The notes below the pieces were generated by a model. The model saw nothing but the letters and a program-made list of their open reading frames with translations, made no database searches and was not told the origin of the DNA. Shown here one piece after another: positions 7,366 through 13,390 of a stretch of 21,573 nt of DNA; positions within the stretch are counted from its first letter, which is position 1; the number at the start of each line of letters is the position of its first letter. The position numbers were made by a program, and so were the translations under genes. This stretch comes from Acetofilamentum sp. (lineage in GTDB: Bacteria; Bacteroidota; Bacteroidia; Bacteroidales; JAADGE01). The stretch lies in assembly GCA_020720705.1 (NCBI GenBank), contig DYOJ01000004.1:1-21573 (forward strand). The letters are read 5' to 3'.

Positions 7366-9123
7366 TTAAGCTAAGTAATTTCCGCCGGCATCTGTTGTCG
7401 GAATCCAACGTCGTGCCGTCCCGCTGAGTTCGTTGGCTGTTATATATTGCATATTCTCATAATATGCGTAATCGGCTCCAAGATTATTATTAATGGTATT
7501 GGCTGAACCGTCTCTGAATGTGTTATAATCGCCGTTATTTGTCATCGTTCCTGACACAATTGGATTAATTAACTTATTAGAATTCGAATTGATTGTAAGA
7601 TTCCCATTGATATTATTTTGTGTGAAATCTTTGATTGTCTGTTCTACTGTCAATGATGCCATTGTTACAGTATTATTTGAGAATTTTGTTATTGCTTGCA
7701 ACCCGTCAGGGCTAGTAATATTATCAATTGATGATATTGAACATGAATCAATTTCGGCAATCCTAAATGAATTACTGTACCAACCTAATTGATTAATCGT
7801 GCAACTCCGAATCGTCGCGCCGCCATTTCGCTCATAGAAGCTAAGATTAGTTCCTTTTTGTATTATTCCATTGGATCGATTTCCGACGCCAACCTTCCCA
7901 TTTGTGCCTTCATAAAATAAGATAATTGCACCTGTAAATAATTGAATAGGATATGATGAACTGACAGATGCGTTTGGAAGTGTTCCTGATGTCTTGAGAT
8001 AGTGAACCGGTCCGACGAGTGAAATTCCTTCACCTGACCACGATGTCCCTCCACCGTTCATGTATAATTCCTTAGCATTTCTAATTATAAGCTGAATCCC
8101 ATTATTTCCGGTATTAATCGTAAGTTTTTCACAAATTAAGCCCGCTCCTATGTATGTTACATTATCGAATAGCTTGTTCGAGACATTATCTCCTGTAATT
8201 GAAGATGAACCATACATATATATCAGTGCATAGCGGAATATACTATTCGTCCCTGTTATTACTATATTCGTATTGCGAAATGTTATAACAGAATAAGAAT
8301 CAGCACCTTGGGCAATTGAAGCTGAAAATGCGACCGAATAACCTATTGATTCAATGTTAATTCTTTTCCCTGCGATTGACCAAGTAACTGATTCAGTAAT
8401 ATTTGATGTTAGTCTATAATTATAATTACCGGCGGCAAGTGCGCCTGATATACCGCCTATTGTTTGATATTGACCTCCTATTCCTACTGTCACATAATCA
8501 TTAGCAATAGTCTTATTCTCCCATTGTCCAGTTGCAGAATTATATGCTAAGACTTGGTTATTTTGAGGTGTGGCAATCGTAACATCTGTTAAGTCATCAA
8601 GTGCCAAGGCGCGGTATATCGGAATAATCGGATCGCTTGTGCCTTCGTCAGTTGGTTCCGAAATTGGAAAATACGCCGCACGTGTGCGCGATTTCCACTC
8701 AATTGATACCTTATAATTATTGAGATCGGCGAAATTGCTTCCGCTTTCGGCTTCATCGGAAAAGCGGCACGCATTGTCTAAGCTGCCGATAACGCGCGTA
8801 TCGCCGTTGTTATCTTGGGCAAGCGCAATGAATTCGCGCTTGTCAATTTTTTCAAGATTATTGCGAATTGCAAGTCTGTTTTTTGATATAAGCGATTCAA
8901 CTTGATATTCGTAGAAATTCGGACCTATTTTCTTTTCCGAAAATTTGGCTGAATCCTGCACAATGTCGAAGGCATAGATAACGCCGCCGGGCAGCACATT
9001 AATTTCCGAAATCCAGCCGTTGATGATGTCAGGCATAGACGCAATCTCAGATACTGCAATGAACAGTATTTTGGCTAATCCGCCAGCATTACAGAACTCA
9101 GTATCTTCGTGTGTGAGGTTCAT
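7366..9123 (-). CDS. Tail-fibre/receptor-binding-like protein, beta-rich C-terminus
   Basis: This is a 585-residue mosaic. Residues 1-160 form a virion-attachment domain (EFIALAQDNNGDTRVIGSL, then a strand ending SRTRAAYF) with a pattern similar to tail-tube-like proteins, so it probably docks onto the tail. Residues about 173-207 carry LDDLTDVTIATPQNNQVLAY followed by NSATGQWEN, a linker motif common in phage fibres and stalks. Residues 210-560 are rich in Asn, Ser, Ile and Thr with short repeating strands (GDNVSNKLFDNVTYIG, NNGIQLIIRNAKELYMN, NNINGNLTINSNSNKLINP), typical of a right-handed beta-helix. The last about 35 residues may be a trimerisation or tip element. The C-terminal DNA is visibly more AT-rich than the N-terminal part, suggesting module exchange. 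Confidence 0.7.
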   Translation of the reverse strand: MNLTHEDTEFCNAGGLAKILFIAVSEIASMPDIINGWISEINVLPGGVIYAFDIVQDSAKFSEKKIGPNFYEYQVESLISKNRLAIRNNLEKIDKREFIALAQDNNGDTRVIGSLDNACRFSDEAESGSNFADLNNYKVSIEWKSRTRAAYFPISEPTDEGTSDPIIPIYRALALDDLTDVTIATPQNNQVLAYNSATGQWENKTIANDYVTVGIGGQYQTIGGISGALAAGNYNYRLTSNITESVTWSIAGKRINIESIGYSVAFSASIAQGADSYSVITFRNTNIVITGTNSIFRYALIYMYGSSSITGDNVSNKLFDNVTYIGAGLICEKLTINTGNNGIQLIIRNAKELYMNGGGTSWSGEGISLVGPVHYLKTSGTLPNASVSSSYPIQLFTGAIILFYEGTNGKVGVGNRSNGIIQKGTNLSFYERNGGATIRSCTINQLGWYSNSFRIAEIDSCSISSIDNITSPDGLQAITKFSNNTVTMASLTVEQTIKDFTQNNINGNLTINSNSNKLINPIVSGTMTNNGDYNTFRDGSANTINNNLGADYAYYENMQYITANELSGTARRWIPTTDAGGNYLA

Positions 9124-9164
9124 ATCTTGTCAATTTCCGCGATTAAGTATGTGTGTATTGATAA

Positions 9165-9638
9165 TCAAATAGTTAGGCGTTCGTAATTCAAATATCTGGT
9201 ATAACGTCGGTATAGATTATCATATCTGAGCTCATCTTCCGTGATATTATACCTGTCTAAGAACTGTTCAATGGCTATTTTTCTTTGCTTTCCAGTGAGC
9301 GTATCAATGCGCACTTGACGCTTGAATTCGTGCAGAAAATCTGCCTTCACTTCCCGCCGGAATGCTTCCCTTGATTTCTCGCTGAGCTTGTTGCAAAAAT
9401 ACACATCCTTGCGCTGCGAGAAAGGCAGGTAGATGCGCACGATGCTGTTATTGTCAGGCGTTGGCCGCGCGTGTGGGTAGGTATTGCGGTAATTCTCGAC
9501 AAAATTAATGAGCAGCGCATTATATTCATGTCGCTTACCGAAATGCAGAATATCCGCATTGCTATTTTCGGACTGCGCGGCTATGAATTTTTTCATCCAC
9601 GCGGGAACTTCTATATTGACGATTATCGGGCTTGGCAT
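9165..9638 (-). CDS. Conserved phage protein, unknown function
   Basis: This is a 157-residue basic protein, the first gene downstream of the iteron region and so probably the first late gene. Visible segments are NIEVPAWMKKFIAAQ, IVRIYLPFSQRKDVYFCNKLS, the helix FLHEFKRQVRI, and the end AIEQFLDRYNITEDELRYDN followed by LYRRYTRY. I associate this overall pattern with a conserved hypothetical protein in Bacteroidota prophages but know no function. The basic helical C-terminus could bind DNA, so a late regulator is possible, though unproven. No Shine-Dalgarno or consensus promoter was found in the 80 nt upstream. Confidence 0.65.
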   Translation of the reverse strand: MPSPIIVNIEVPAWMKKFIAAQSENSNADILHFGKRHEYNALLINFVENYRNTYPHARPTPDNNSIVRIYLPFSQRKDVYFCNKLSEKSREAFRREVKADFLHEFKRQVRIDTLTGKQRKIAIEQFLDRYNITEDELRYDNLYRRYTRYLNYERLTI

Positions 9639-9836
9639 AGTGCGAAATTACGCCAAAACGCGCGTAATATGAGACAATTAAGCTCCGAAGTTATTGACAA
9701 ATTTTGACATGCTTTAAATTCGAAGTCTAATAAGTGACGTAACAAAAACGCTTTAATACGGATTTTTGTTTTTTGATAATTTTTTGAAAAAAAAATAAAA
9801 AATATTTTTGAAAAAACTTTTTTCATTTTACACAAC

Positions 9837-10141
9837 ATTATCACTTTTTGTGTATATATATTTAAATATCAGATATTTACAACTTTCAATATTATCACCA
9901 AAAAAACATACACATTGTCACTTTTTACCTTGTAATAAACAAGCAATCAGAACATTAACAAGGTGATAATTTTGAAAAAAAGAAAATCATAACATTATCA
10001 CTTTTTGAACCACGGAAAATTCAAATTTTCGCTAAAAAGTGGACATTTTTCCAAAAAGTGATAATATAGTGATAATTATTTTTAACATTATCACCAAGTA
10101 AAACACTGAATATCAGTATCAAACTACTAAAAAGTGATAAT
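9837..10141. repeat. Iteron cluster: ATTATCAC / GTGATAAT
   Basis: There are eight exact copies. ATTATCAC occurs at 9837-9844, 9891-9898, 9994-10001 and 10087-10094. GTGATAAT occurs at 9963-9970, 10058-10065, 10069-10076 and 10134-10141. Degenerate copies are ATTGTCAC at 9914-9921 and GTGGACAT at 10039-10046. Several are extended by a T5 or A5 tract, and AACATTATCACTTTTTG occurs twice exactly (9834-9850 and 9991-10007). Spacing is irregular and orientation mixed, which fits protein-binding sites better than a tandem repeat. Confidence 0.85.
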
Positions 10142-10146
10142 TATTG

Positions 10147-10178
10147 TATTTTTCCACAAAAAGTTTTTTGGAAAAATA
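10147..10178. repeat. AT-rich inverted repeat next to the iterons
   Basis: TATTTTTCC at 10147-10155 is the reverse complement of GGAAAAATA at 10170-10178. The intervening CAAAAA and TTTTT runs can extend the stem with a small bulge. It lies just right of the last iteron. A role in origin unwinding is possible but inferred only from position. Confidence 0.6.
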
Positions 10179-10266
10179 TTTTATGTAAATTTTGGATTAA
10201 ATTGAGCCTAAAACCAAAACATAAAAACAGATTCAATTTTCTTTAATTTTTCCGTATTGTGAAGTT

Positions 10267-10298
10267 AAAAAAAAGCCCCGCCGGAGTTGGCGAGGCTT
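10267..10298 (-). terminator. Strong intrinsic terminator ending the early operon
   Basis: On the minus strand, 10298-10289 pairs with 10282-10273 as a 10-bp GC-rich stem with one G-U pair and a 6-nt loop. Eight T follow (10274-10267). It lies 20 nt after the small gene downstream of the adenine methyltransferase and separates early genes from the iteron region. Confidence 0.93.
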
Positions 10299-10317
10299 GA
10301 AGATAGGGAAAGCGAAC

Positions 10318-10419
10318 TTAGTATGGACATTTCACGCGCGGAACCTGCTCCTTGATGCCTTTGTAATCGCGCTGTAACTTCTCACGAATAGCAGCGCGAA
10401 TAAACTGCTGGCGATTCAT
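10318..10419 (-). CDS. 33-residue basic protein coupled to the adenine methyltransferase
   Basis: This short frame starts at the ATG that overlaps the methyltransferase stop codon (TAATG, base 10419 shared) and ends in TAA 20 nt before the terminator. The product starts MNRQQFIRAAIREKLQRDYK and ends VPRVKCPY. The N-terminal part resembles the recognition-side helix of ribbon-helix-helix regulators (R..FIR.AI...L), but the preceding beta strand is absent. It may therefore be a remnant or simply a short helical peptide. Stop-start coupling and position at the operon end support translation; the function is unknown. Confidence 0.5.
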   Translation of the reverse strand: MNRQQFIRAAIREKLQRDYKGIKEQVPRVKCPY

Positions 10420-11189
10420 TATGCGTAATCAAAAAGCGTCCGCTCTGTTTGATAATTTGTAACCAATATTTCAGTCCTTCGATTTTTCAAATTGATACGT
10501 TCGCCAATTGTAACTACGTTTAATTCTCGCTCTTTGATTTGTTGTAATATAAATGGGTGGTCGAACTCCGACATCGCCCATTTTAAACCTGAATTTTGCA
10601 ATAGTTCAAACAAATCAAAACTATCCTGTTGTTCAAAATGTTTTTCATAATTATTAGTCGTTCCCAAATAAGGTGGATCGCAGTAACAAAAAGTATAATC
10701 TTTTTCATTATCATCTGTGAAAGGTATTTTTTTAAATACGTCTCTAAAATCATAATTCATAAATTCAACTCCGAACATAAATTTTGCGGCATTATCAATA
10801 TTAGCCAATAAAATGTTTGCTGTATTTTTATTTCCATATCGTAAAGTATTTGGTTTTCCTAAATATCCAAAATTTGATAAAAATAAAAATCTAATCGCCT
10901 TTTTTACTGGGTCGGTTTCTTTGTTTGATTTCCAATAATTCCATAAATCCAAACTAATCGGCATTCTTAAAAACTGTTCTGTTAGTTCTTTTTGATTATC
11001 TGAAAGCACTTGAAACAAATTAAATATTTCGCTGTCTTGGTCGTTTACAATATTATACGTTGCTTTTGGTTTGTTAAAAAACATACCTCCAGCACCAAAA
11101 AAAAGTTCGATATATTGCTTGTGTTTTGGAAAATGTTTATAAATATCCATAGCAATTTTTGATTTATTTCCTAATCGTCTTAATAGCAT
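10419..11189 (-). CDS. D12-class DNA adenine N6-methyltransferase (Dam-like)
   Basis: This is a 256-residue enzyme that transfers methyl from S-adenosylmethionine to adenine N6 in DNA. Motif X RRLGNKSKIA is at the N-terminus (residues 4-13), the AdoMet-binding motif I ELFFGAGGMFFNKP follows near 29-42, and the catalytic motif IV is CDPPYLGT near 170-177. This order is the MethyltransfD12/Dam family layout, and the length fits. Dam relatives methylate GATC, but the target here cannot be read from sequence. No restriction endonuclease is nearby, so it is probably an orphan methylase for evading host restriction or for regulation. The gene is clearly more AT-rich than the primase gene, suggesting recent acquisition. 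The short gene after it is coupled by TAATG. Confidence 0.9.
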   Translation of the reverse strand: MLLRRLGNKSKIAMDIYKHFPKHKQYIELFFGAGGMFFNKPKATYNIVNDQDSEIFNLFQVLSDNQKELTEQFLRMPISLDLWNYWKSNKETDPVKKAIRFLFLSNFGYLGKPNTLRYGNKNTANILLANIDNAAKFMFGVEFMNYDFRDVFKKIPFTDDNEKDYTFCYCDPPYLGTTNNYEKHFEQQDSFDLFELLQNSGLKWAMSEFDHPFILQQIKERELNVVTIGERINLKNRRTEILVTNYQTERTLFDYA

Positions 11190-11204
11190 AATGATAATAA
11201 AAAA

Positions 11205-11270
11205 ATACGCACACGCTTACAATAAACCGACCATTGCGGGATTTTGTGGTAATTGTAAGTTTCTGCATAT
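11205..11270. repeat. Imperfect palindrome, attC-like, before the adenine methylase
   Basis: Arms at 11205-11223 and 11252-11270 match at about 14 of 19 positions, including a perfect CTTACAAT/ATTGTAAG core (11216-11223, 11252-11259). They are separated by 28 nt containing shorter complementary pieces. The mix of paired blocks and unpaired bulges recalls integron attC hairpins, but the canonical core triplets are not exact. Confidence 0.5.
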
Positions 11271-11309
11271 AAGTTACTTTTGTATTTAATTAATACTTTT
11301 GTTTTTCGG

Positions 11310-11714
11310 TTATGCCTTATCGGATACATGCTCAAAATAGTCTAAAATAGAATTTGCGATAAAAACTAATTCGTCGATATATAAATGGTCATTTTTGTCA
11401 AACTCACGAGCGTTTGAAATTTCAAACTGGACATGATAATATTCATAAGTTTCTATTTTTTGTCCAAAAAATTCTAATTCAAAACTTTCATGTTTTTTTA
11501 CAGTGGGGTAAACATCAAAAAAATCTTTTTGCGCAAATTTTTTACAGTCTAATTTTAGCAAATCAATTTTTTTAGCGTCAATTATTTGAGCAGGTAATTT
11601 TTTAAATGTAAGCCAAACATTTACGCGAGGTCTAAAATCGCCATCTTCTAAAAGAGGAAATGTTAAAAAGTTTTCGCAAACAAATGGAATAAGTTTTTTA
11701 ATATCTGATAACAT
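11310..11714 (-). CDS. Cassette-like orphan gene, unknown function
   Basis: This is a 134-residue protein from the ATG at 11714 (MLSDIKKLIPFVCENF). The frame could extend to a TTG nine codons upstream, which is less likely. It has a strand-rich, aromatic and acidic composition (PRVNVWLTFKKLP, ESFELEFFGQKIETYEYYHV, ending LDYFEHVSDKA). No membrane segment or known motif is visible. Its TAA stop lies inside GGCATAAC, and the surrounding repeat TTTTGTTTTTC..TTATGCCTT (11297-11318) recurs imperfectly upstream of the gene at 11810-11831. A short stand-alone gene with its stop inside a palindromic element resembles an integron-type cassette. It is AT-rich compared with the replication genes. Confidence 0.6.
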   Translation of the reverse strand: MLSDIKKLIPFVCENFLTFPLLEDGDFRPRVNVWLTFKKLPAQIIDAKKIDLLKLDCKKFAQKDFFDVYPTVKKHESFELEFFGQKIETYEYYHVQFEISNAREFDKNDHLYIDELVFIANSILDYFEHVSDKA

Positions 11715-11773
11715 AATATTTTGATTTTTAAGATCGAACAATAAAAATTAATTGATTAAAACGATTGAAAAAC

Positions 11774-11832
11774 AAAGGCATAACATCAAACAGAGCGGCA
11801 ACTTGCCTGTTTTGTTTTTCAATAATGCCTTA
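11774..11832. repeat. attC-like dyad element upstream of the orphan gene
   Basis: AAGGCAT at 11775-11781 pairs with ATGCCTT at 11825-11831. Inside it, AAACAG (11788-11793) pairs with CTGTTT (11807-11812), and GGCAA pairs with TTGCC around one base (11797-11107 is not implied; the core is 11797-11807). The nested arms with short unpaired bulges are attC-like. Its right half matches 11297-11318 at 19 of 22 positions. Confidence 0.5.
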
Positions 11833-11881
11833 CATCGTGTATAGCACATTGCTGTTCGTTTTTCAAATTATCGTTTTCCAT
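11819..11881 (-). CDS. Possible 20-residue peptide
   Basis: A short frame runs from ATG at 11881 to TGA at 11819, encoding a peptide that starts MENDNLKNEQQ and ends HDVRHY. It begins 11 nt after the stop of the 72-residue gene, and its stop falls inside the attC-like element, as the neighbouring cassette-like gene's stop does. The length is too short for any family call and it may be chance. Confidence 0.2.
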   Translation of the reverse strand: MENDNLKNEQQCAIHDVRHY

Positions 11882-11892
11882 TATTTAAAAAA

Positions 11893-12111
11893 TTATATGT
11901 TAATTTTTGGAAATATTAGCAGGCAAAATTTTGAGTTATTCTTATATATTCTTGCGACTTCATAATTGAATTTTGGAGCGTAAAATATAGATATAGAAGG
12001 CACTCCGAGCATCTTTACGACGAAAGAATAAGATAAGAGTTCAATGTCAGCCTCTAATTTATTTACGGCAACAAACTCCTTTGCCGCCTGTTCTAATGTT
12101 TGTATGTCCAT
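11893..12111 (-). CDS. Small phage protein, unknown function
   Basis: This is a 72-residue protein starting MDIQTLEQAAKEFVAV and ending LLIFPKINI. The N-terminal 30 residues form an amphipathic acidic helix; the rest is hydrophobic and aromatic (FVVKMLGVPSISIFYAPKF). No family is recognised. Its start codon lies in a 19-nt sequence (12109-12127) that is repeated exactly at the start of the gene upstream (12435-12453). The stop-to-start distance from that gene is 11 nt. Confidence 0.5.
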   Translation of the reverse strand: MDIQTLEQAAKEFVAVNKLEADIELLSYSFVVKMLGVPSISIFYAPKFNYEVARIYKNNSKFCLLIFPKINI

Positions 12112-12127
12112 GATTGAAAAATTTATT
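12109..12127 (-). repeat. Direct repeat: stop-to-start junction, copy 1
   Basis: The plus-strand 19-mer CATGATTGAAAAATTTATT is identical to 12435-12453. On the minus strand it contains the TAA stop of the 104-residue gene, a 12-nt AT-rich spacer and the ATG of the 72-residue gene. The AT-rich spacer may serve as the ribosome-access leader, since no Shine-Dalgarno is present. Confidence 0.85.
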
Positions 12128-12437
12128 TATAAAAAATAAGATGTTTCTTGCCGTAGCTGACAATAGATTCAGTTCGGCATGTCTCAAAATTATTTGCGAC
12201 ATAAATTGCAGCAATAAGGCGTTCGTTAACGTGTATAGTATGTGTATAGGTTCCGTTCGCATTCTTTTTCGAAGGCGTTTCTCGAATAATTTGTTCGGCT
12301 TCGCATAATTCGAGCAGACTATATTCGAGTTCAGCAGGCGCAGATTCGCCAAGTCCTAACGATGCGTAACTTACATGTGCCCACAATTCATTGTGAATTT
12401 GTTTAGCTTTTTCTAAGCTCATTTTTGTTTTTTGCAT
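12123..12437 (-). CDS. Small phage protein bounded by direct repeats
   Basis: This is a 104-residue protein starting MQKTKMSLEKAKQIHNELW. The first half is helical and acidic (SAPAELEYSLLELCEAEQII). The second half has two strand-like pieces (NGTYTHTIHVNERLIAAIYV, ending SYGKKHLIFYK). I recognise no domain. It lies between the cytosine methyltransferase and a 72-residue gene, and identical 19-nt junctions stand at both its ends. It therefore looks like an insertable unit that can be lost without disturbing its neighbours. Confidence 0.55.
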   Translation of the reverse strand: MQKTKMSLEKAKQIHNELWAHVSYASLGLGESAPAELEYSLLELCEAEQIIRETPSKKNANGTYTHTIHVNERLIAAIYVANNFETCRTESIVSYGKKHLIFYK

Positions 12438-12453
12438 GATTGAAAAATTTATT
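12435..12453 (-). repeat. Direct repeat: stop-to-start junction, copy 2
   Basis: This is the same 19-mer as 12109-12127. Here it contains the TAA stop of the cytosine methyltransferase and the ATG of the 104-residue gene, with the same 12-nt spacer. The exact recurrence of stop, spacer and start makes chance unlikely. Confidence 0.85.
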
Positions 12454-13390
12454 GTTTGTTAAAAATTGATTGAAATATTCTGTATGCAACTTCCGGAACT
12501 ATGGCGTTCCCGAGTGCTCTAAGTTTGTCCATCCGATTGGGAAGCCCATCATCCACTCGACATAATTCGGTTGCAACTTCATCCCAATGGCGAGACCAAC
12601 TACCGAGTGCAGTTGCCCGTGCTCTAAGCCGCGCTGATTGATGTCGTCTATGCCGCCGCGCGTAGGCGTTGGCAGAAGTTGAATGATTGCACTCAGCCCA
12701 ATGCAGCTCTGTGAGTTTGCGCCCTGTTCGCGTAGTGTCATATTCTTCGTGAGTATCGGATTCTTCAACTTCCGGCGTTCCATCGAACATTCGCTCGCTA
12801 CCGGTGTCGGCAACATGCGTATCACTGTTGCTAATCCATTGCCCGATTTCGCCGATACGCCTTTCCTGTTGTAATTGCCGTGCACTGTGGCTGTTGGCAA
12901 CAATCCAGATGCGTTCGCGTTGGTGCGGCGCGCCGACGGCACAAGCCGGAATACTATACGCTTGGATTTGGTAACCTTCGGCTTCCAAATCACTACACAC
13001 TTGCTCGAATACCATTCCGCCGTCAATAGTGAGCAGCCCGGGAACGTTCTCTGCGACGACATATTCGGGTGCAATTTCGCGTATAGCTCTAAGCATTTCA
13101 GGCCAGAGGTAGCGGTCATCTTGATTTCCGCGTCTTTTTCCGGCATTGGAAAAAGGTTGGCAAGGGAATCCTCCTGTAAGTATGTCGATGTGCCCTCTGT
13201 ATCGTGTGAAATCAGTGTCATAGATATTTGCGTATTTTGTGGTATTGGAAAAGTTTTTTTCGAGAACTTTCATACAAAACTCATCTTTTTCGACTGAAAA
13301 AACATTAATCAGTCCGCATTGCTCTGCCGCAAGTTCAAAACCTCCGATGCCGCTGAACAAGCTGCCGTGGGTGATTGGTTCATTTTTCAT
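12449..13390 (-). CDS. dcm: DNA cytosine-C5 methyltransferase
   Basis: This is a 313-residue enzyme methylating cytosine C5 using S-adenosylmethionine. Motif I LFSGIGGFELAAE is at residues 11-23, the catalytic loop GGFPCQPFS at 73-81 (Cys77), motif VI ENVPG at 114-118, and motif VIII QRERIWIVA at 157-165. After a variable Ser/Thr/Arg-rich region (target recognition, about 170-270), the C-terminal motif LRALGNAIVPEVAYRIF (motifs IX-X) is intact, so the enzyme looks functional. No partner endonuclease is visible, so it is probably an orphan methylase protecting phage DNA. Its start overlaps the 56-residue membrane gene by 11 nt. A second long open frame (12499-13221) lies inside it in the +1 frame. 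Confidence 0.94.
   Translation of the reverse strand: MKNEPITHGSLFSGIGGFELAAEQCGLINVFSVEKDEFCMKVLEKNFSNTTKYANIYDTDFTRYRGHIDILTGGFPCQPFSNAGKRRGNQDDRYLWPEMLRAIREIAPEYVVAENVPGLLTIDGGMVFEQVCSDLEAEGYQIQAYSIPACAVGAPHQRERIWIVANSHSARQLQQERRIGEIGQWISNSDTHVADTGSERMFDGTPEVEESDTHEEYDTTRTGRKLTELHWAECNHSTSANAYARRHRRHQSARLRARATALGSWSRHWDEVATELCRVDDGLPNRMDKLRALGNAIVPEVAYRIFQSIFNKQ
12499..13221 (-). CDS. Nested +1-frame open reading frame inside dcm (status uncertain)
   Basis: A 240-codon frame on the same strand lies wholly within the cytosine methyltransferase gene, shifted by one base. It reads MTLISHDTEGTSTYLQ from the ATG at 13221. A later start, MTATSGLKCLELY, is at 13116. It contains WKPKVTKSKRIVFRLVPSARR, then three spaced LPT motifs (LLPTATVHG, MLPTPVAS, LLPTPTRGG), and ends YVEWMMGFPIGWTNL. 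From memory, LPTP...MGFPIGWT proteins recur in phage and metagenome annotations, and they appear to be the +1 frame of other Dcm genes. The LPT motifs match the methylase VANS/VADT/SANA segments and MGFPIGWT matches its DGLPNRMDKL. It is either a true overlapping gene or a frame kept open by methylase constraint. No Shine-Dalgarno is seen. Confidence 0.3.
   Translation of the reverse strand: MTLISHDTEGTSTYLQEDSLANLFPMPEKDAEIKMTATSGLKCLELYAKLHPNMSSQRTFPGCSLLTAEWYSSKCVVIWKPKVTKSKRIVFRLVPSARRTNANASGLLPTATVHGNYNRKGVSAKSGNGLATVIRMLPTPVASECSMERRKLKNPILTKNMTLREQGANSQSCIGLSAIIQLLPTPTRGGIDDINQRGLEHGQLHSVVGLAIGMKLQPNYVEWMMGFPIGWTNLEHSGTP

Larger units (their letters stand above)
9639..10266. other. Gene-free AT-rich region; candidate replication origin or switch
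   Basis: No supportable gene lies in these roughly 630 bases. The stretch 9760-9835 is almost pure A/T with long A and T runs, suited to duplex melting. Positions 9837-10141 hold a cluster of short iterons, and 10147-10178 can form an AT-rich hairpin. The region lies exactly between the terminator of the early operon and the first late gene. It could therefore be an origin, an operator array controlling late transcription, or both. I found no exact TTTG-N19-21-TAnnTTTG promoter reading into 9638. Confidence 0.6.

Noticed and set aside
7355..7408. Earlier start for the 157-residue late protein
   Set aside because: It adds 18 basic residues and a 43-nt overlap with the fibre gene; the ATG at 7354 fits the operon spacing.
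9694..9731. Plus-strand promoter-like TTGACA (twice) with TCTAAT at 16 nt
   Set aside because: No plus-strand gene follows, and E. coli-type promoters are not expected to dominate in a Bacteroidota background.
9837..10141. CRISPR array
   Set aside because: The repeats are only 8-17 nt, in both orientations and irregularly spaced, with no spacers of constant length and no cas gene.
10147..10178. Terminator
   Set aside because: The stem is nearly all A/T with no following clean T tract, so it is listed as a hairpin near the origin-like region instead.
12875..13297. 140-codon plus-strand frame opposite dcm
   Set aside because: It is antisense to a well-supported methylase with no recognisable motif, unlike the same-strand nested frame, so treated as a shadow.
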